NCBI GenBank assembly: GCA_015062605.1
Contig: SUUI01000004.1
Coordinates: forward strand, 19,251 to 83,250
Length of the DNA stretch: 64,000 nt
Source: Eggerthellaceae bacterium
GTDB taxonomy: Bacteria; Actinomycetota; Coriobacteriia; Coriobacteriales; Eggerthellaceae
Direction of reading: 5' to 3'
Position numbers and translations under genes: made by a program. Under the pieces are notes generated by a model, which was not told the origin of the DNA, did no database searches, and saw nothing but the letters and a program-made list of their open reading frames with translations. Of this stretch, positions 8,541-17,350 are shown one piece after another (position 1 is the first letter of the stretch; every line of letters starts with the position of its first letter).

Positions 8541-9500
8541 TCACTCCGTCTTGTTTATCGCGCTTTGATCAGCGCGCAGATTATCATCGCACGATTGCTG
8601 CGCTTTTAGCTGGTCTTGCTGCTGCTTGGCCAGTTTCTTTTCCTTTTCGAGCTGTTTGGCAGAAAGCTTTTGCCACACACCCGAATAAACGACGCTTCTC
8701 ATCAGATGCAGATCCCGTTCAAGCGGGAGCTTTTCAAAGGCAGATGCGGCCTGACCAATGATCGTGAATAGAAGTTCGCTTATCTCCTCGTCACTTAAAT
8801 CCACGTACACGAAGGGATTGTACGCGCCGCGTTTCTCATCCTCCTCGCGGTCGAATGCCGCATCCGCGAAATAGATGAAGCGCCCGAAGTGCATGCTGAA
8901 TGCCGTAAGCTCTTCCGCCCACACGATCGGCTGGGCCAAAAACACAGCCGCCATGATCGCGCCGAATCGATTCGCTGCCTCATCCGCCTTGTCGAAGAAG
9001 GCTTCTCTCTTCTCCTCCTCCGTTTTTGCTTCACGGAAACGCTGCATCGCGTCGCGCTCGATAGCGCTGATTGCCTTCAGGTTCTCCTCGATGGCAGCGC
9101 ACTGCATCGGATACTCCTTGCGCACGCGTCTATACTCACGACGCAATGCCGCGCTGTAGGCAACCTGCGTAATCGATCCGTCATCCACCCAGTCATCGAG
9201 GCACTTATGGAATGCGAGCGCAACGGTCATGGCGGCCGCATAATCGGTGAACCCTCCCTCGATGTACGTATGATCCTTTGTGGGATGCACGATGCATCGG
9301 GAGGTTCTTACGGCCTCGTCGGGCTCGAACAAAGAGCCTAAGACGATGGCCAAAAATGCCAAATCGTAGGTCAATGCGATACGGGAAAGCTGCCCATAGC
9401 GGTTTTTCAGCGCATGGCATACGCCGCAATAGAAGCTGCGATAGCGCTGCTTTTCGTCTTCAGACAGCTGCTCCGCATTCGCAATCGCGATTCCGAACAC
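8541..9500 (-). CDS. DUF5685 family protein
   Basis: 319 residues, mainly helical. The N-terminal SFYCGVCHALKNRYGQLSRI followed by TYDLAFLAIVLGSLFEP fits the DUF5685 family as I know it. FHKCLDDWVDD and DAAFDREEDEKRGAYNPF supply conserved acidic residues, and the C-terminus is a Lys/Gln-rich charged helix. No function is established for the family. It is the first gene of the tight DUF5685 / J-domain / Hsp70 set on the minus strand (the next ATG is two bases beyond its stop), which suggests a shared chaperone-linked role. Confidence 0.75.
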   Translation of the reverse strand: MFGIAIANAEQLSEDEKQRYRSFYCGVCHALKNRYGQLSRIALTYDLAFLAIVLGSLFEPDEAVRTSRCIVHPTKDHTYIEGGFTDYAAAMTVALAFHKCLDDWVDDGSITQVAYSAALRREYRRVRKEYPMQCAAIEENLKAISAIERDAMQRFREAKTEEEKREAFFDKADEAANRFGAIMAAVFLAQPIVWAEELTAFSMHFGRFIYFADAAFDREEDEKRGAYNPFVYVDLSDEEISELLFTIIGQAASAFEKLPLERDLHLMRSVVYSGVWQKLSAKQLEKEKKLAKQQQDQLKAQQSCDDNLRADQSAINKTE

Positions 9501-9541
9501 GTCTCATCCACCCCTCTTACGCTTTCACAGGATAGGATGAA

Positions 9542-9958
9542 TCAGGTGTTCTTGAACATCTCTTGCCCGCAGTTCGGACAGACGATGCGCACTTTGCCCT
9601 TGCCACGCGGCACGGAAAGCTTCGTCTTGCAGCCTTCGCAGTTGAAATACAAGGTCGTCTTGCGGTCACGCCAAGATCGGTCAGCCGACGCGATAGCGGC
9701 TGTGATCTCTTTCGACTTGCCTTCCCACCAGATGTTCTCCTTCGTGCGAGAGCCGTGATCGCGCGAAATGAAGCGCACGATCAGAAGGATGATCAAGATC
9801 CAGCTAATCACGCGGATGAAGAAGAATCCTAGAATCCGATAGATGACGTGCACGACGATTGCGGCAACGAGAATCGCCCAGTTAAGCTTATCCATGCCGT
9901 AACGCCCGACCATGAATTCCGAGTACCTGATGCGGAGATTGTTGAAGAATTCGAGCAT
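9542..9958 (-). CDS. small membrane protein with C-terminal zinc ribbon
   Basis: 138 residues from ATG 9958 (AGAGGTG six bases upstream; GTG 9967 overlaps that SD). Two hydrophobic segments (about 23-41 and 43-62) are followed by a basic cytoplasmic region and a CEGCKTKLSVPRGKGKVRIVC...C zinc ribbon (two CxxC pairs). The CxxC-x18-CxxC pattern is typical of small ribosome- or protein-binding ribbons. It precedes the DUF5685 gene in the same direction, 41 bases away. Function unknown. Confidence 0.75.
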   Translation of the reverse strand: MLEFFNNLRIRYSEFMVGRYGMDKLNWAILVAAIVVHVIYRILGFFFIRVISWILIILLIVRFISRDHGSRTKENIWWEGKSKEITAAIASADRSWRDRKTTLYFNCEGCKTKLSVPRGKGKVRIVCPNCGQEMFKNT

Positions 9959-10117
9959 TGCGTTCACCTCTTACGTACGTCTGCGTGTTTTTCGATGCGT
10001 ATCATAACGTTATTGCAAGATGTATGTGCACCAACCACGTGAAAAACATCAGATGACCGTGCATGGAGTGCACCTATGTCATGCGGATGTGATGGATATT
10101 GCTCTGCGCGAGCGCTT

Positions 10118-10140
10118 ATGCGCAGATAGCGCATTATACT
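10118..10140 (+). promoter_or_regulatory. candidate promoter with palindrome upstream of the antiporter
   Basis: The palindrome ATGCGC-AGATA-GCGCAT (10118-10134) lies directly against a TATACT -10 box (10135-10140). The -35 box is not clear. A repressor or activator site in this position would control the antiporter gene. Confidence 0.45.
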
Positions 10141-10179
10141 TGGGAGGAACAATCCCCCCATTGATACAGGAGATCACCC

Positions 10180-12216
10180 TTGGAAGCTCTCGAGCTCATA
10201 TTGTTGTATTTCATAGCAGTATTGGTATCTTCTATCGTCGACCAGCTCATTCCCAAGGTTTATTCCCCGCTCATCCAGATCATCTTAGGCCTTCTCATCG
10301 CGGTTTTCGCTATCGCACCCATCAGCCCATCGCTCGATCCCGAGCTCTTCCTCGTTTTATTCATAGCACCGCTTCTCTATGATGAAGCCCGTCGCGCGAA
10401 TCGCATCGAGCTCTGGAAGAACAAGGGCCCCGTACTCGCTTTGGCTATCGTTTTGGTATTCATCTCCACCTTCGTCGTGGGTGGCATCGTGCATCTGCTC
10501 ATCCCGTCGATTCCACTCGCTGCAGCGTTCGCCTTAGGTGCAACGCTCGGCCCTACCGATGCCGTGGCGGTCGCGGCGCTGCCCAAAGACATCGATATCG
10601 GCAAACGCCAACGCAGTATCCTCAAGGGTGAATCGCTTATCAACGATGCGTCAGGTATCGTCGCGTTCCAGTTCGCGATTGCGGCGGTCGTGACCGGCAC
10701 GTTCTCGATCGCCGATGCGAGCCTCACATTCTGTATCAGCTTCTTCGGCGGCTTGGCGATCGGCATCGTGCTCGGCTTCGCCGCCAACCTCATCGTCCGC
10801 TGGGTTCGCAGCCTCGGTCTCGATAACACCACGTTCCACGTCCTCATCGACGTGTTCTTGCCATTCGGCGTCTACCTCGCCGCCGAGACGTTCTCCGCAA
10901 GCGGCATCATCGCCGTCGTTGCAGCCGGCCTGACATTCTCAGCGACCAAACACGATATCGGCCCTACGTATTCGCGCACGAACATCGTTTCCTCAAGCGT
11001 ATGGAAAACCGTAAGCTTCACGCTTAACGGCATCGTGTTCGTTTTGCTCGGCACACAACTGCCGAAGGCCATGCAAGGCACATGGGACGATGTGAGTATC
11101 GGCAACCTAGAGCTGTTCGGATACATCATCGCCATCACGTTCTCCGTCGTGCTTTTCCGCTTTCTGTGGATCCTCGCGATGGAAGGCATCGGCGTTCTTC
11201 GCGACGATGACCAAAAGAAGATGAACAAAGAAAACCTCAGGAGCGCACTCATCATGACACTTGGTGGGTCTAAGGGCGCCGTCACGCTTGCCATCGCATT
11301 CACTATTCCCATGTACATTGCCCAAGACCAGCTCTTCCCGCAGCGCGAGCTAATCATATTCCTCGCCTGCGGCGTCATCTTGATCACGCTCCTGCTCTCG
11401 AATTTCATACTGCCACTATTCGCTATAAAGAAGGATCGGACCAAGGAAGACGAGCTCCAGCATGAGCAGGACGTCGAGGCGCACATCGATATCCTCAGGT
11501 CGGTTATCGAGGAACTCACCGCACGCCAAACGCCTCAGAACCGTCGTGCCGTCCAGAGCGTCGTTCACCAATACAACAAGCGCATAGCCCGCGTAAAGGA
11601 GACCCATGATATCGACGATGAAGTGGATCTCACAACGCGCATGCATGCAATCGGTTGGCAAAAGGAATACGTTGCACAGGCGATACAAGATCAAAGCATA
11701 AGCCCCAAGGTCGGTTACAAGTACCTCTCTGAGCTGGCGCGCACCGAAAAAACCTTAGAGCGTATCGACAAAAGCAAGCTTGTGAACATCCAGCTCTCCA
11801 CATCGCTTTTCCGGCCCATCGCGTGGATACGTAACCTGATCTCACGTTACACGATCATCAAGAACACCGACGAAGAGGAAGAGCTGCTCCAACTCAAAAT
11901 CGCTGCGCAAACGCATACGGCAAAACGCCTGCACGCCGACATCTCCGAGAGCGAGGCGGCCACGGAAGATGCGAGCGCACTATGGCTCCTCTATCAACGA
12001 TCGATCAACAGATTGCGTGCGGCACAGAACGAATCGACCCTTCCCTCACCCGCGAAAACGCGCAGCAAAACGCTCGCGATGCAACGTACCGCATACGAGC
12101 TGGAACTAGATGCCATCCGCGCCATGCGTGAAGAAGAGCGCTTAAGCCCACGCTATGCGAAGTATCTGCATAGCAACGTGATGCTGATGATGCTCGATTT
12201 GGAGGGTACGGTCTAG
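10180..12216 (+). CDS. Na+/H+ antiporter, CPA1 (NhaP-type) family
   Basis: 678 residues starting with TTG 10180; AGGAG lies seven bases upstream and no ATG is better placed. Residues 1-420 hold about twelve membrane segments with GPTDAVAVAALPKDI and GESLINDASGIVAF, where the Asn-Asp pair is typical of electroneutral CPA1 exchangers. Residues 425-678 form a large cytoplasmic, charged, helical domain probably used for regulation. It exchanges sodium (or potassium) for protons at the cytoplasmic membrane. It is a single gene, convergent with argS (6 bases between stops). Confidence 0.92.
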   Translation: MEALELILLYFIAVLVSSIVDQLIPKVYSPLIQIILGLLIAVFAIAPISPSLDPELFLVLFIAPLLYDEARRANRIELWKNKGPVLALAIVLVFISTFVVGGIVHLLIPSIPLAAAFALGATLGPTDAVAVAALPKDIDIGKRQRSILKGESLINDASGIVAFQFAIAAVVTGTFSIADASLTFCISFFGGLAIGIVLGFAANLIVRWVRSLGLDNTTFHVLIDVFLPFGVYLAAETFSASGIIAVVAAGLTFSATKHDIGPTYSRTNIVSSSVWKTVSFTLNGIVFVLLGTQLPKAMQGTWDDVSIGNLELFGYIIAITFSVVLFRFLWILAMEGIGVLRDDDQKKMNKENLRSALIMTLGGSKGAVTLAIAFTIPMYIAQDQLFPQRELIIFLACGVILITLLLSNFILPLFAIKKDRTKEDELQHEQDVEAHIDILRSVIEELTARQTPQNRRAVQSVVHQYNKRIARVKETHDIDDEVDLTTRMHAIGWQKEYVAQAIQDQSISPKVGYKYLSELARTEKTLERIDKSKLVNIQLSTSLFRPIAWIRNLISRYTIIKNTDEEEELLQLKIAAQTHTAKRLHADISESEAATEDASALWLLYQRSINRLRAAQNESTLPSPAKTRSKTLAMQRTAYELELDAIRAMREEERLSPRYAKYLHSNVMLMMLDLEGTV

Positions 12217-12222
12217 GCTCCG

Positions 12223-13902
12223 TTACATTTTGGACGGCGCACTCACTCCCAATAAACTGAGCGTTAGCGCTAATACGGTGCGCACGGCATCTATTAAAGC
12301 GAGACGCGAGAAACGGATCTTTGGCTCTTCGTCGATCACGCGGCAATTCGTGTAGAACACGTGGAATGCGCTGGCGAGCTCCTGCGCATAATGAGTCAAT
12401 TTAAATGGAGCGCGTTCGCGCGCAGCAAGTGCCACGAGATCGGTGAATTCATCCATCTTGGTGCACAGCGCCAACTCTTCAGGCTTATCGAGCAGGCCTA
12501 GGTCAGCCTCATCCATGTTATCTATGCGAATACCCATCTCTTCCGCTTTGCGCAGAATCGAGCAAATACGTGCATGCGCGTATTGCACATAGTAAACCGG
12601 GTTCGATGCATCCTGTTTCTTCGCCTCTTCGATATCGAAGTCGATCATCTGGTCGGACGAACGAGACAGCATCAAAAAGCGCGTCGCATCGACGCCGACT
12701 TCGTCGATCAGCTCTTTGAACGTCACCATCTCGCCTGTGCGTTTGGACATGCGAACCGGCTCGCCATTGCGGAGCAAGTTGACGAGCTGACCCAAAACGA
12801 CCTCGAGAGCGCCCGGGTAGCCCCATGCTTCAAGCATGGCTTCGCAACGCTTCACATAACCATGGTGATCTGCTCCCCAAATGTCGATGAGATGATCGAA
12901 GCTGCGTTGCATCTTGTTGTAGTGATACGCGCAATCGCTCATGAAATAGGTCATCTCGCCGTTTTCCTTGATGAGCACGCGATCCTTCTCGTCGCCGAAT
13001 GCCGTCGAGGCGAACCAGGTTGCTCCCGCATCCTCGTACACGTATCCCTTGTCTTTGAATGCCTGCAGGGCTCGATCGACCGCCGTGGCGCCCTGCTCAT
13101 CGGGCTCATACAGCGAACGCTCGGAAAAGAATCTCGAGAAATGGTTGCCGAAACGGGAAAGCGTATCCTTGACATCTTGGAGCATCGCTTTATATCCCAG
13201 CTCGCGGAATGCGACAAGGCGCTCCTTGGCACCGACGTTTTCCCACTTATCGCCATCGCGCCCAAGGATGCCACGTGCGATATCGGTCACATAAGAGCCA
13301 CCGTAGCAGTTTTCAGGAAGCTCGACATCATGACCGAGAAGCTGCAGATAGCGGATTGCGATGGAATTGCCGAACACATCCATCTGCACGCCATGATCGT
13401 TGACATAGAACTCCTCGTACACGTCATAGCCCGCATGACGCATGACACGCGCCGTGGCATCGCCCAAGGCAGCCCAGCGACCATGACCGACATGCATCGG
13501 ACCCGTCGGATTAGCAGACACGTACTCCAAGTTCACACGCATAGGCTCAGGCAAGGCACTCCGCCCGTAATCCTCGCCTGCTTCGCGAACATCTGCAACG
13601 ACATTGGCGAGCACTTTTGTGGTCAAGCGGAAGTTGATGAATCCAGGGCCTGCGATCTCGGTAGCGGCAATGATGTCGTTCTGAGGAATGGCATCGACGA
13701 TGAGCTTTGCGATTTCGCGTGGATTCTTGCGCGCAGCCTTCGAGCAGCGCATCGCAACCGTCGAAGCCCAGTCGCCATTCGCCATATCGCGCGGACGCTC
13801 GAGTGAAGGTGCGGGAACCTCATCAAGGGCAAGCTGCCCCGAGGCGACGCACTGGTCAAGCGCTTGACCGACGATGTGCTCAAGTTGCTCTTTGATCTGC
13901 AT
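12223..13902 (-). CDS. argS: arginyl-tRNA synthetase
   Basis: 559 residues, normal for a bacterial ArgRS. The additional N-terminal domain is followed by the class I signature HVGHGRWAALGD (the HIGH motif), FYVNDHGVQMDVFGNSI, YFMSDCAYHYNK, and RMSKRTGEMVTF in the KMSKS position. The C-terminus has the anticodon-binding YVQYAHARICSILRK. It charges tRNA-Arg with arginine. A tRNA-Arg gene lies just beyond on the other strand and ornithine carbamoyltransferase after it, so arginine functions are grouped here. Confidence 0.98.
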   Translation of the reverse strand: MQIKEQLEHIVGQALDQCVASGQLALDEVPAPSLERPRDMANGDWASTVAMRCSKAARKNPREIAKLIVDAIPQNDIIAATEIAGPGFINFRLTTKVLANVVADVREAGEDYGRSALPEPMRVNLEYVSANPTGPMHVGHGRWAALGDATARVMRHAGYDVYEEFYVNDHGVQMDVFGNSIAIRYLQLLGHDVELPENCYGGSYVTDIARGILGRDGDKWENVGAKERLVAFRELGYKAMLQDVKDTLSRFGNHFSRFFSERSLYEPDEQGATAVDRALQAFKDKGYVYEDAGATWFASTAFGDEKDRVLIKENGEMTYFMSDCAYHYNKMQRSFDHLIDIWGADHHGYVKRCEAMLEAWGYPGALEVVLGQLVNLLRNGEPVRMSKRTGEMVTFKELIDEVGVDATRFLMLSRSSDQMIDFDIEEAKKQDASNPVYYVQYAHARICSILRKAEEMGIRIDNMDEADLGLLDKPEELALCTKMDEFTDLVALAARERAPFKLTHYAQELASAFHVFYTNCRVIDEEPKIRFSRLALIDAVRTVLALTLSLLGVSAPSKM

Positions 13903-14037
13903 GCTGAATCCTTTTCATCGTTGAAATACCCGAATGAATATATTACCACGACCTACTTTGCCGCATTCCGAAGCATATGCGGAGCGTGCCAAGTTCGTGC
14001 ATCCTGCGGAGTTTTGCGCACAAGGGACGGCTTGGCT

Positions 14038-14067
14038 TTGCGCCTAAACGTCTTATGGTGCTATACT
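14038..14067 (+). promoter_or_regulatory. promoter of tRNA-Arg
   Basis: TTGCGC (14038-14043), 18-bp spacer, TATACT (14062-14067). Because no terminator separates tRNA-Arg from the following gene, transcription may continue into argF. Confidence 0.65.
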
Positions 14068-14125
14068 TTTGCGGCTTCACATGGGGTGCTTAGAAGCAAC
14101 TCCCCCATGCAGCATATGCTAGTGC

Positions 14126-14201
14126 GCGCCCGTGGCTCAATGGATAGAGCAGTGGACTTCTAATCCACCGGTTGTAGGTTCGATTCCTACCGGGCGTGCC
14201 A
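14126..14201 (+). tRNA. tRNA-Arg (anticodon UCU)
   Basis: Acceptor GCGCCCG/CGGGCGT (one G-U), anticodon loop CTTCTAA giving UCU, T-arm TAGGTTCGATTCCTA, encoded CCA. It reads AGA/AGG codons. Confidence 0.95.
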
Positions 14202-14231
14202 GTTTTTTCACAGACCCGCGAAAGGCGCGCT

Positions 14232-15251
14232 ATGACCATATCACTGAGCAATCGCAATTTCTTGAAACTGCTCGACTTCACTCCAGATGAGATCGAATAC
14301 CTCATCGATCTCGGCATGCGCTTCAAAAAGCTCAAGCACGAACGCATCCCCCACACCTACCTTGCGGGTAAGAACATCGTTCTTCTGTTCGAGAAGACCT
14401 CCACGCGTACGCGCTGCTCCTTCGAGGTCGCTGGCCACGACTTGGGCATGGGCGTCACCTATCTCGATCCGGCAAGCTCGCAGATGGGCAAGAAGGAATC
14501 CATTGCCGACACCGCACGCGTGCTCGGTCGCATGTTCGACGGCATCGAGTACCGCGGTTACAGCCAATCGATCGTAGAGGAACTCGCCGAGAAGTCTGGT
14601 GTCGTGGTATGGAACGGTCTTACGGACGAATTCCATCCCACGCAGATGATCGCCGACTTGATGACCATCGAGGAAAACTTCGTAGAAGGGCATCGCGGCC
14701 TTAAGCTCGTGTTCATGGGCGATGCCCGCAACAATGTTGCGAATTCGCTTATGGTCGTGTGCGCAAAACTCGGCATGCATTTCGTCGCCTGCGCTCCAAA
14801 AGAGCAGATGCCGAAAGCGAATCTTGTAGAAACTTGCCGCGAGATCGCAGCCCAAACAGGTGGCAGCGTCACGCTTGAAAGCGACCCCCAGATCGCGTGC
14901 GCTGGTGCGCATGTCATCTACACCGACATCTGGGTTTCGATGGGCGAACCTTATGAGCTGTGGGAGCAGCGCATCGAACTGCTCTCGCCCTATCAGGTCA
15001 ACGAGAAGCTCTTCTCCGTAGCAGCTGAAAACGCCATCTTCATGCATTGTCTTCCGGCATTCCACGATACGAAGACCACAATCGGCGCCGATATCGCCGA
15101 TAAGTTCGGCCTTGTTGAGATGGAAGTGACCGACGAGATCTTCGAGGGACCGCGTTCGCGCGTGTTCGACGAGGCGGAAAATCGCATGCATTCCATCAAG
15201 GCGATCATGTATGCAACGCTCGTAGACCCCGATGCGAAGGATTTCGAGTAA
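14232..15251 (+). CDS. argF: ornithine carbamoyltransferase
   Basis: 339 residues from ATG 14232 (AAAGG upstream). It has the carbamoyl-phosphate motif STRTRCSFEV, DEFHPTQMIADLMT, and the HCLPAF ornithine-site motif. The enzyme joins ornithine and carbamoyl phosphate to citrulline, or runs in reverse in the arginine deiminase pathway. The length and the C-terminal ENRMHSIKAIMYATL resemble catabolic ArcB-type enzymes, and no biosynthetic arg genes are nearby, but the direction cannot be settled from sequence. It lies 30 bases after tRNA-Arg and 33 bases before murI. Confidence 0.95.
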   Translation: MTISLSNRNFLKLLDFTPDEIEYLIDLGMRFKKLKHERIPHTYLAGKNIVLLFEKTSTRTRCSFEVAGHDLGMGVTYLDPASSQMGKKESIADTARVLGRMFDGIEYRGYSQSIVEELAEKSGVVVWNGLTDEFHPTQMIADLMTIEENFVEGHRGLKLVFMGDARNNVANSLMVVCAKLGMHFVACAPKEQMPKANLVETCREIAAQTGGSVTLESDPQIACAGAHVIYTDIWVSMGEPYELWEQRIELLSPYQVNEKLFSVAAENAIFMHCLPAFHDTKTTIGADIADKFGLVEMEVTDEIFEGPRSRVFDEAENRMHSIKAIMYATLVDPDAKDFE

Positions 15252-15284
15252 CGGAATCGAACGCCGTAAAACGGTATCAGGACT

Positions 15285-16166
15285 ATGACGGAATCAAAGG
15301 CAGCATCATTCGACAACGCCCCTATCGGCGTGTTCGACTCAGGCTTCGGCGGCTTGACCGTTGCCAGTGAGCTCGCGAAGGCGCTGCCGCACGAAAGCAT
15401 CATCTACTTGGGTGACTCAGCTCGCTGCCCCTATGGTCCGCGTGACCTTGACGAGGTCGACACCTTCGTGCAGCAGATTACCTCGTGGTTGGTCGACCGC
15501 AAGGTCAAGCTGATCGTCATCGCATGCAATACGGCTACCGCCGCTGGGCTTGCGCATGCCCAGCAAACGCTTGACATCCCCGTCATCGGCGTCATCGAAC
15601 CAGGTGCACGCGCTGCAGCCGCCACGACGCGTAACCGCCGCGTCGGCGTCATCGCAACCAAAGGCACCATCGATTCAGGCGCCTATACCGAGGCCATCCG
15701 CGCAATCGACCCGCAGATCACGGTGTTTTCCGTTCCGACCCCGCGATTCGTCATCATCGCTGAGCAGGGCATCCGCATGGCCCAAGGACCCATCGAAAGC
15801 TATACCTCGCTTGCATCGAAGGTCTACATCCGCCCGGAGTTCGAGGAGATCGCACGCGAATACCTCATTCCTCTCACCCAGTGCAACATCGACACGCTCG
15901 TCATGGGCTGCACGCATTTCCCACTGATCAAGACGCTCATCGGAGGTGTCGTCGGACGTGACGTGACGTTGATATCGTCAGCGGAAGAGGCTGCGCGCGA
16001 TGCCGCAAGCGTGCTTGAGGCGTGCGGTGCGCAAGCTTCGCCGAACGCAACGCCAACATATGAGTTTTACACCACGGGAAACGACATCGAGGAGTTCCGC
16101 TCATTCGGAAGCCGCGCGTTTTTGCATGAACTCGAAAACGTCTACCACGTCGATTTACCTCAATAA
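15285..16166 (+). CDS. murI: glutamate racemase
   Basis: 293 residues. GVFDSGFGGLTVASEL is the N-terminal signature, and the two catalytic cysteines are in VIACNTATAAG and VMGCTHFPLI. It interconverts L- and D-glutamate, supplying D-Glu for peptidoglycan. It is followed at 53 bases by rdgB, an arrangement (murI-rdgB) common in many bacteria, and is probably co-transcribed with argF upstream. Confidence 0.97.
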   Translation: MTESKAASFDNAPIGVFDSGFGGLTVASELAKALPHESIIYLGDSARCPYGPRDLDEVDTFVQQITSWLVDRKVKLIVIACNTATAAGLAHAQQTLDIPVIGVIEPGARAAAATTRNRRVGVIATKGTIDSGAYTEAIRAIDPQITVFSVPTPRFVIIAEQGIRMAQGPIESYTSLASKVYIRPEFEEIAREYLIPLTQCNIDTLVMGCTHFPLIKTLIGGVVGRDVTLISSAEEAARDAASVLEACGAQASPNATPTYEFYTTGNDIEEFRSFGSRAFLHELENVYHVDLPQ

Positions 16167-16218
16167 CCCATACCGAGCGGACTGTGAAACACCGATTCGC
16201 TTAAGAAAGGCCTCTTTC

Positions 16219-16821
16219 ATGACCAAGACCGTCGTCATCGCTTCCAACAACGCCCATAAGGCCGACGAGATTAGAAGCGCGCTCGATTTCGAGGGCTGGG
16301 AGTTTAAGACACTTGCAGAGCTCGGCATCATTTCCGACCCGGATGAAGACGCCGACTCCTTTGAAGGCAACGCCCGGATCAAGGCGCTCGCAGCCCATAC
16401 GGCAAGCGGCGGACTGGCAGCGCTGGCAGACGATTCAGGACTCGTCGTCGATGCGCTCGATGGAGCACCAGGAGTGTATTCGTCGCGCTATGCAGGCGAA
16501 CACGGAAATGATGGCGATAACAATGCGAAGCTGTTGTGCGAGCTTGAAAACGTCAAGCCAGCAGAACGTACGGCTCGATTCATGTGCTGTCTGGTATTTA
16601 TCGACGAGGATGGCACCGAGACCGTTGCCTCAGGTACGGTCGAGGGTCATATCGGCTATGAGGCGCGCGGCGAAAACGGTTTCGGATATGATCCTTTGTT
16701 TTTGCCCGTAGAGCTCGATGGCGAAACGACGTTCGCACAGATTTCACAGGATGAGAAGGCGAAGCTCTCCCACCGCGGGAATGCGCTGCGCCAACTCAAA
16801 AGGAAGCTGTCGGTCGAATAG
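16219..16821 (+). CDS. rdgB: XTP/dITP diphosphatase (RdgB/HAM1)
   Basis: 200 residues from ATG 16219 (AAGAAAGG upstream). The motifs are VIASNNAHKADEIRSAL at the N-terminus, DDSGLVVDALDGAPGVYSSRYAG, and ENGFGYDPLFLP, ending KAKLSHRGNALRQL. It hydrolyses non-canonical purine nucleoside triphosphates (XTP, ITP, dITP) to the monophosphate and pyrophosphate, keeping them out of nucleic acids. Full length with every conserved block present. Confidence 0.97.
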   Translation: MTKTVVIASNNAHKADEIRSALDFEGWEFKTLAELGIISDPDEDADSFEGNARIKALAAHTASGGLAALADDSGLVVDALDGAPGVYSSRYAGEHGNDGDNNAKLLCELENVKPAERTARFMCCLVFIDEDGTETVASGTVEGHIGYEARGENGFGYDPLFLPVELDGETTFAQISQDEKAKLSHRGNALRQLKRKLSVE

Positions 16822-16851
16822 GCTCGTTGGACGAAATCTGTCGATTGCTCT

Positions 16852-16878
16852 TTGCAGCAACGGCAAATGGAGTATAAT
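16852..16878 (+). promoter_or_regulatory. promoter of the tRNA-Pro/tRNA-Gly unit
   Basis: TTGCAG (16852-16857), 15-bp spacer, perfect TATAAT (16873-16878). The spacer is short, but the -10 is consensus and 18 bases before the tRNA. Confidence 0.65.
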
Positions 16879-16895
16879 AGCCTGCGCTGCAAAGT

Positions 16896-16972
16896 CGGGA
16901 TGTGGCGCAGTTTGGTAGCGCGCTTGCTTTGGGAGCAAGATGTCGCAGGTTCGAATCCTGTCATCCCGACCA
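16896..16972 (+). tRNA. tRNA-Pro (anticodon UGG)
   Basis: Acceptor CGGGATG/CATCCCG, anticodon loop TTTGGGA giving UGG, T-arm CAGGTTCGAATCCTG, encoded CCA. Confidence 0.96.
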
Positions 16973-16977
16973 GAATC

Positions 16978-17051
16978 GCGGGTGTGGTTCAATGGTAGAA
17001 CTGCAGCCTTCCAAGCTGCTAACGCGGGTTCGATTCCCGTCACCCGCTCCA
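16978..17051 (+). tRNA. tRNA-Gly (anticodon UCC)
   Basis: Acceptor GCGGGTG/CACCCGC, anticodon loop CTTCCAA giving UCC, T-arm GGGTTCGATTCCC, encoded CCA. It lies five bases after tRNA-Pro, so the two are processed from one transcript. Confidence 0.96.
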
Positions 17052-17060
17052 TCGAGAGCA

Positions 17061-17093
17061 AAGCCGCAAGCCATCGAGACTTGCGGCTTTTTT
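17061..17093 (+). terminator. terminator of the tRNA-Pro/Gly unit
   Basis: AAGCCGCAAG, loop of nine, CTTGCGGCTT, then TTTT. Confidence 0.9.
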
Positions 17094-17215
17094 GCACCCA
17101 TACGAGAAACAAGCTTGAAGACAAACAAATGCGCAACTTCTAGTTGTGTAGTCAAACATCTTTTCGTTTCTATATGATTGCGTCAGAACACCATACACTC
17201 TAATGCGTTAGGTTC

Positions 17216-17239
17216 TTGCACAGTTCGAAGCCTGTGCAA
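17216..17239. promoter_or_regulatory. inverted repeat upstream of the first molybdoenzyme
   Basis: TTGCACAG (17216-17223) and CTGTGCAA (17232-17239) are perfect complements with an 8-base centre (TTCGAAGC). It stands 112 bases upstream of the gene in an otherwise featureless 17.1-17.35 kb gap. It could be an operator or leader hairpin; no dedicated regulator gene is adjacent. Confidence 0.5.
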
Positions 17240-17350
17240 AGCTCCATCATAGGCTTTCCTTCCGTGCGAGAGTTGTTTTCGCGCTGCAGCATGAAGCACA
17301 GGCAGCGCAAGTAAGCAGAAGCAAGCGATAAGAGAAGAGGAGGAAAGCGT

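Noticed and set aside
12574-13806. 410-codon plus-strand ORF
   Set aside because: Antisense to argS; the argS reading frame has all synthetase motifs.
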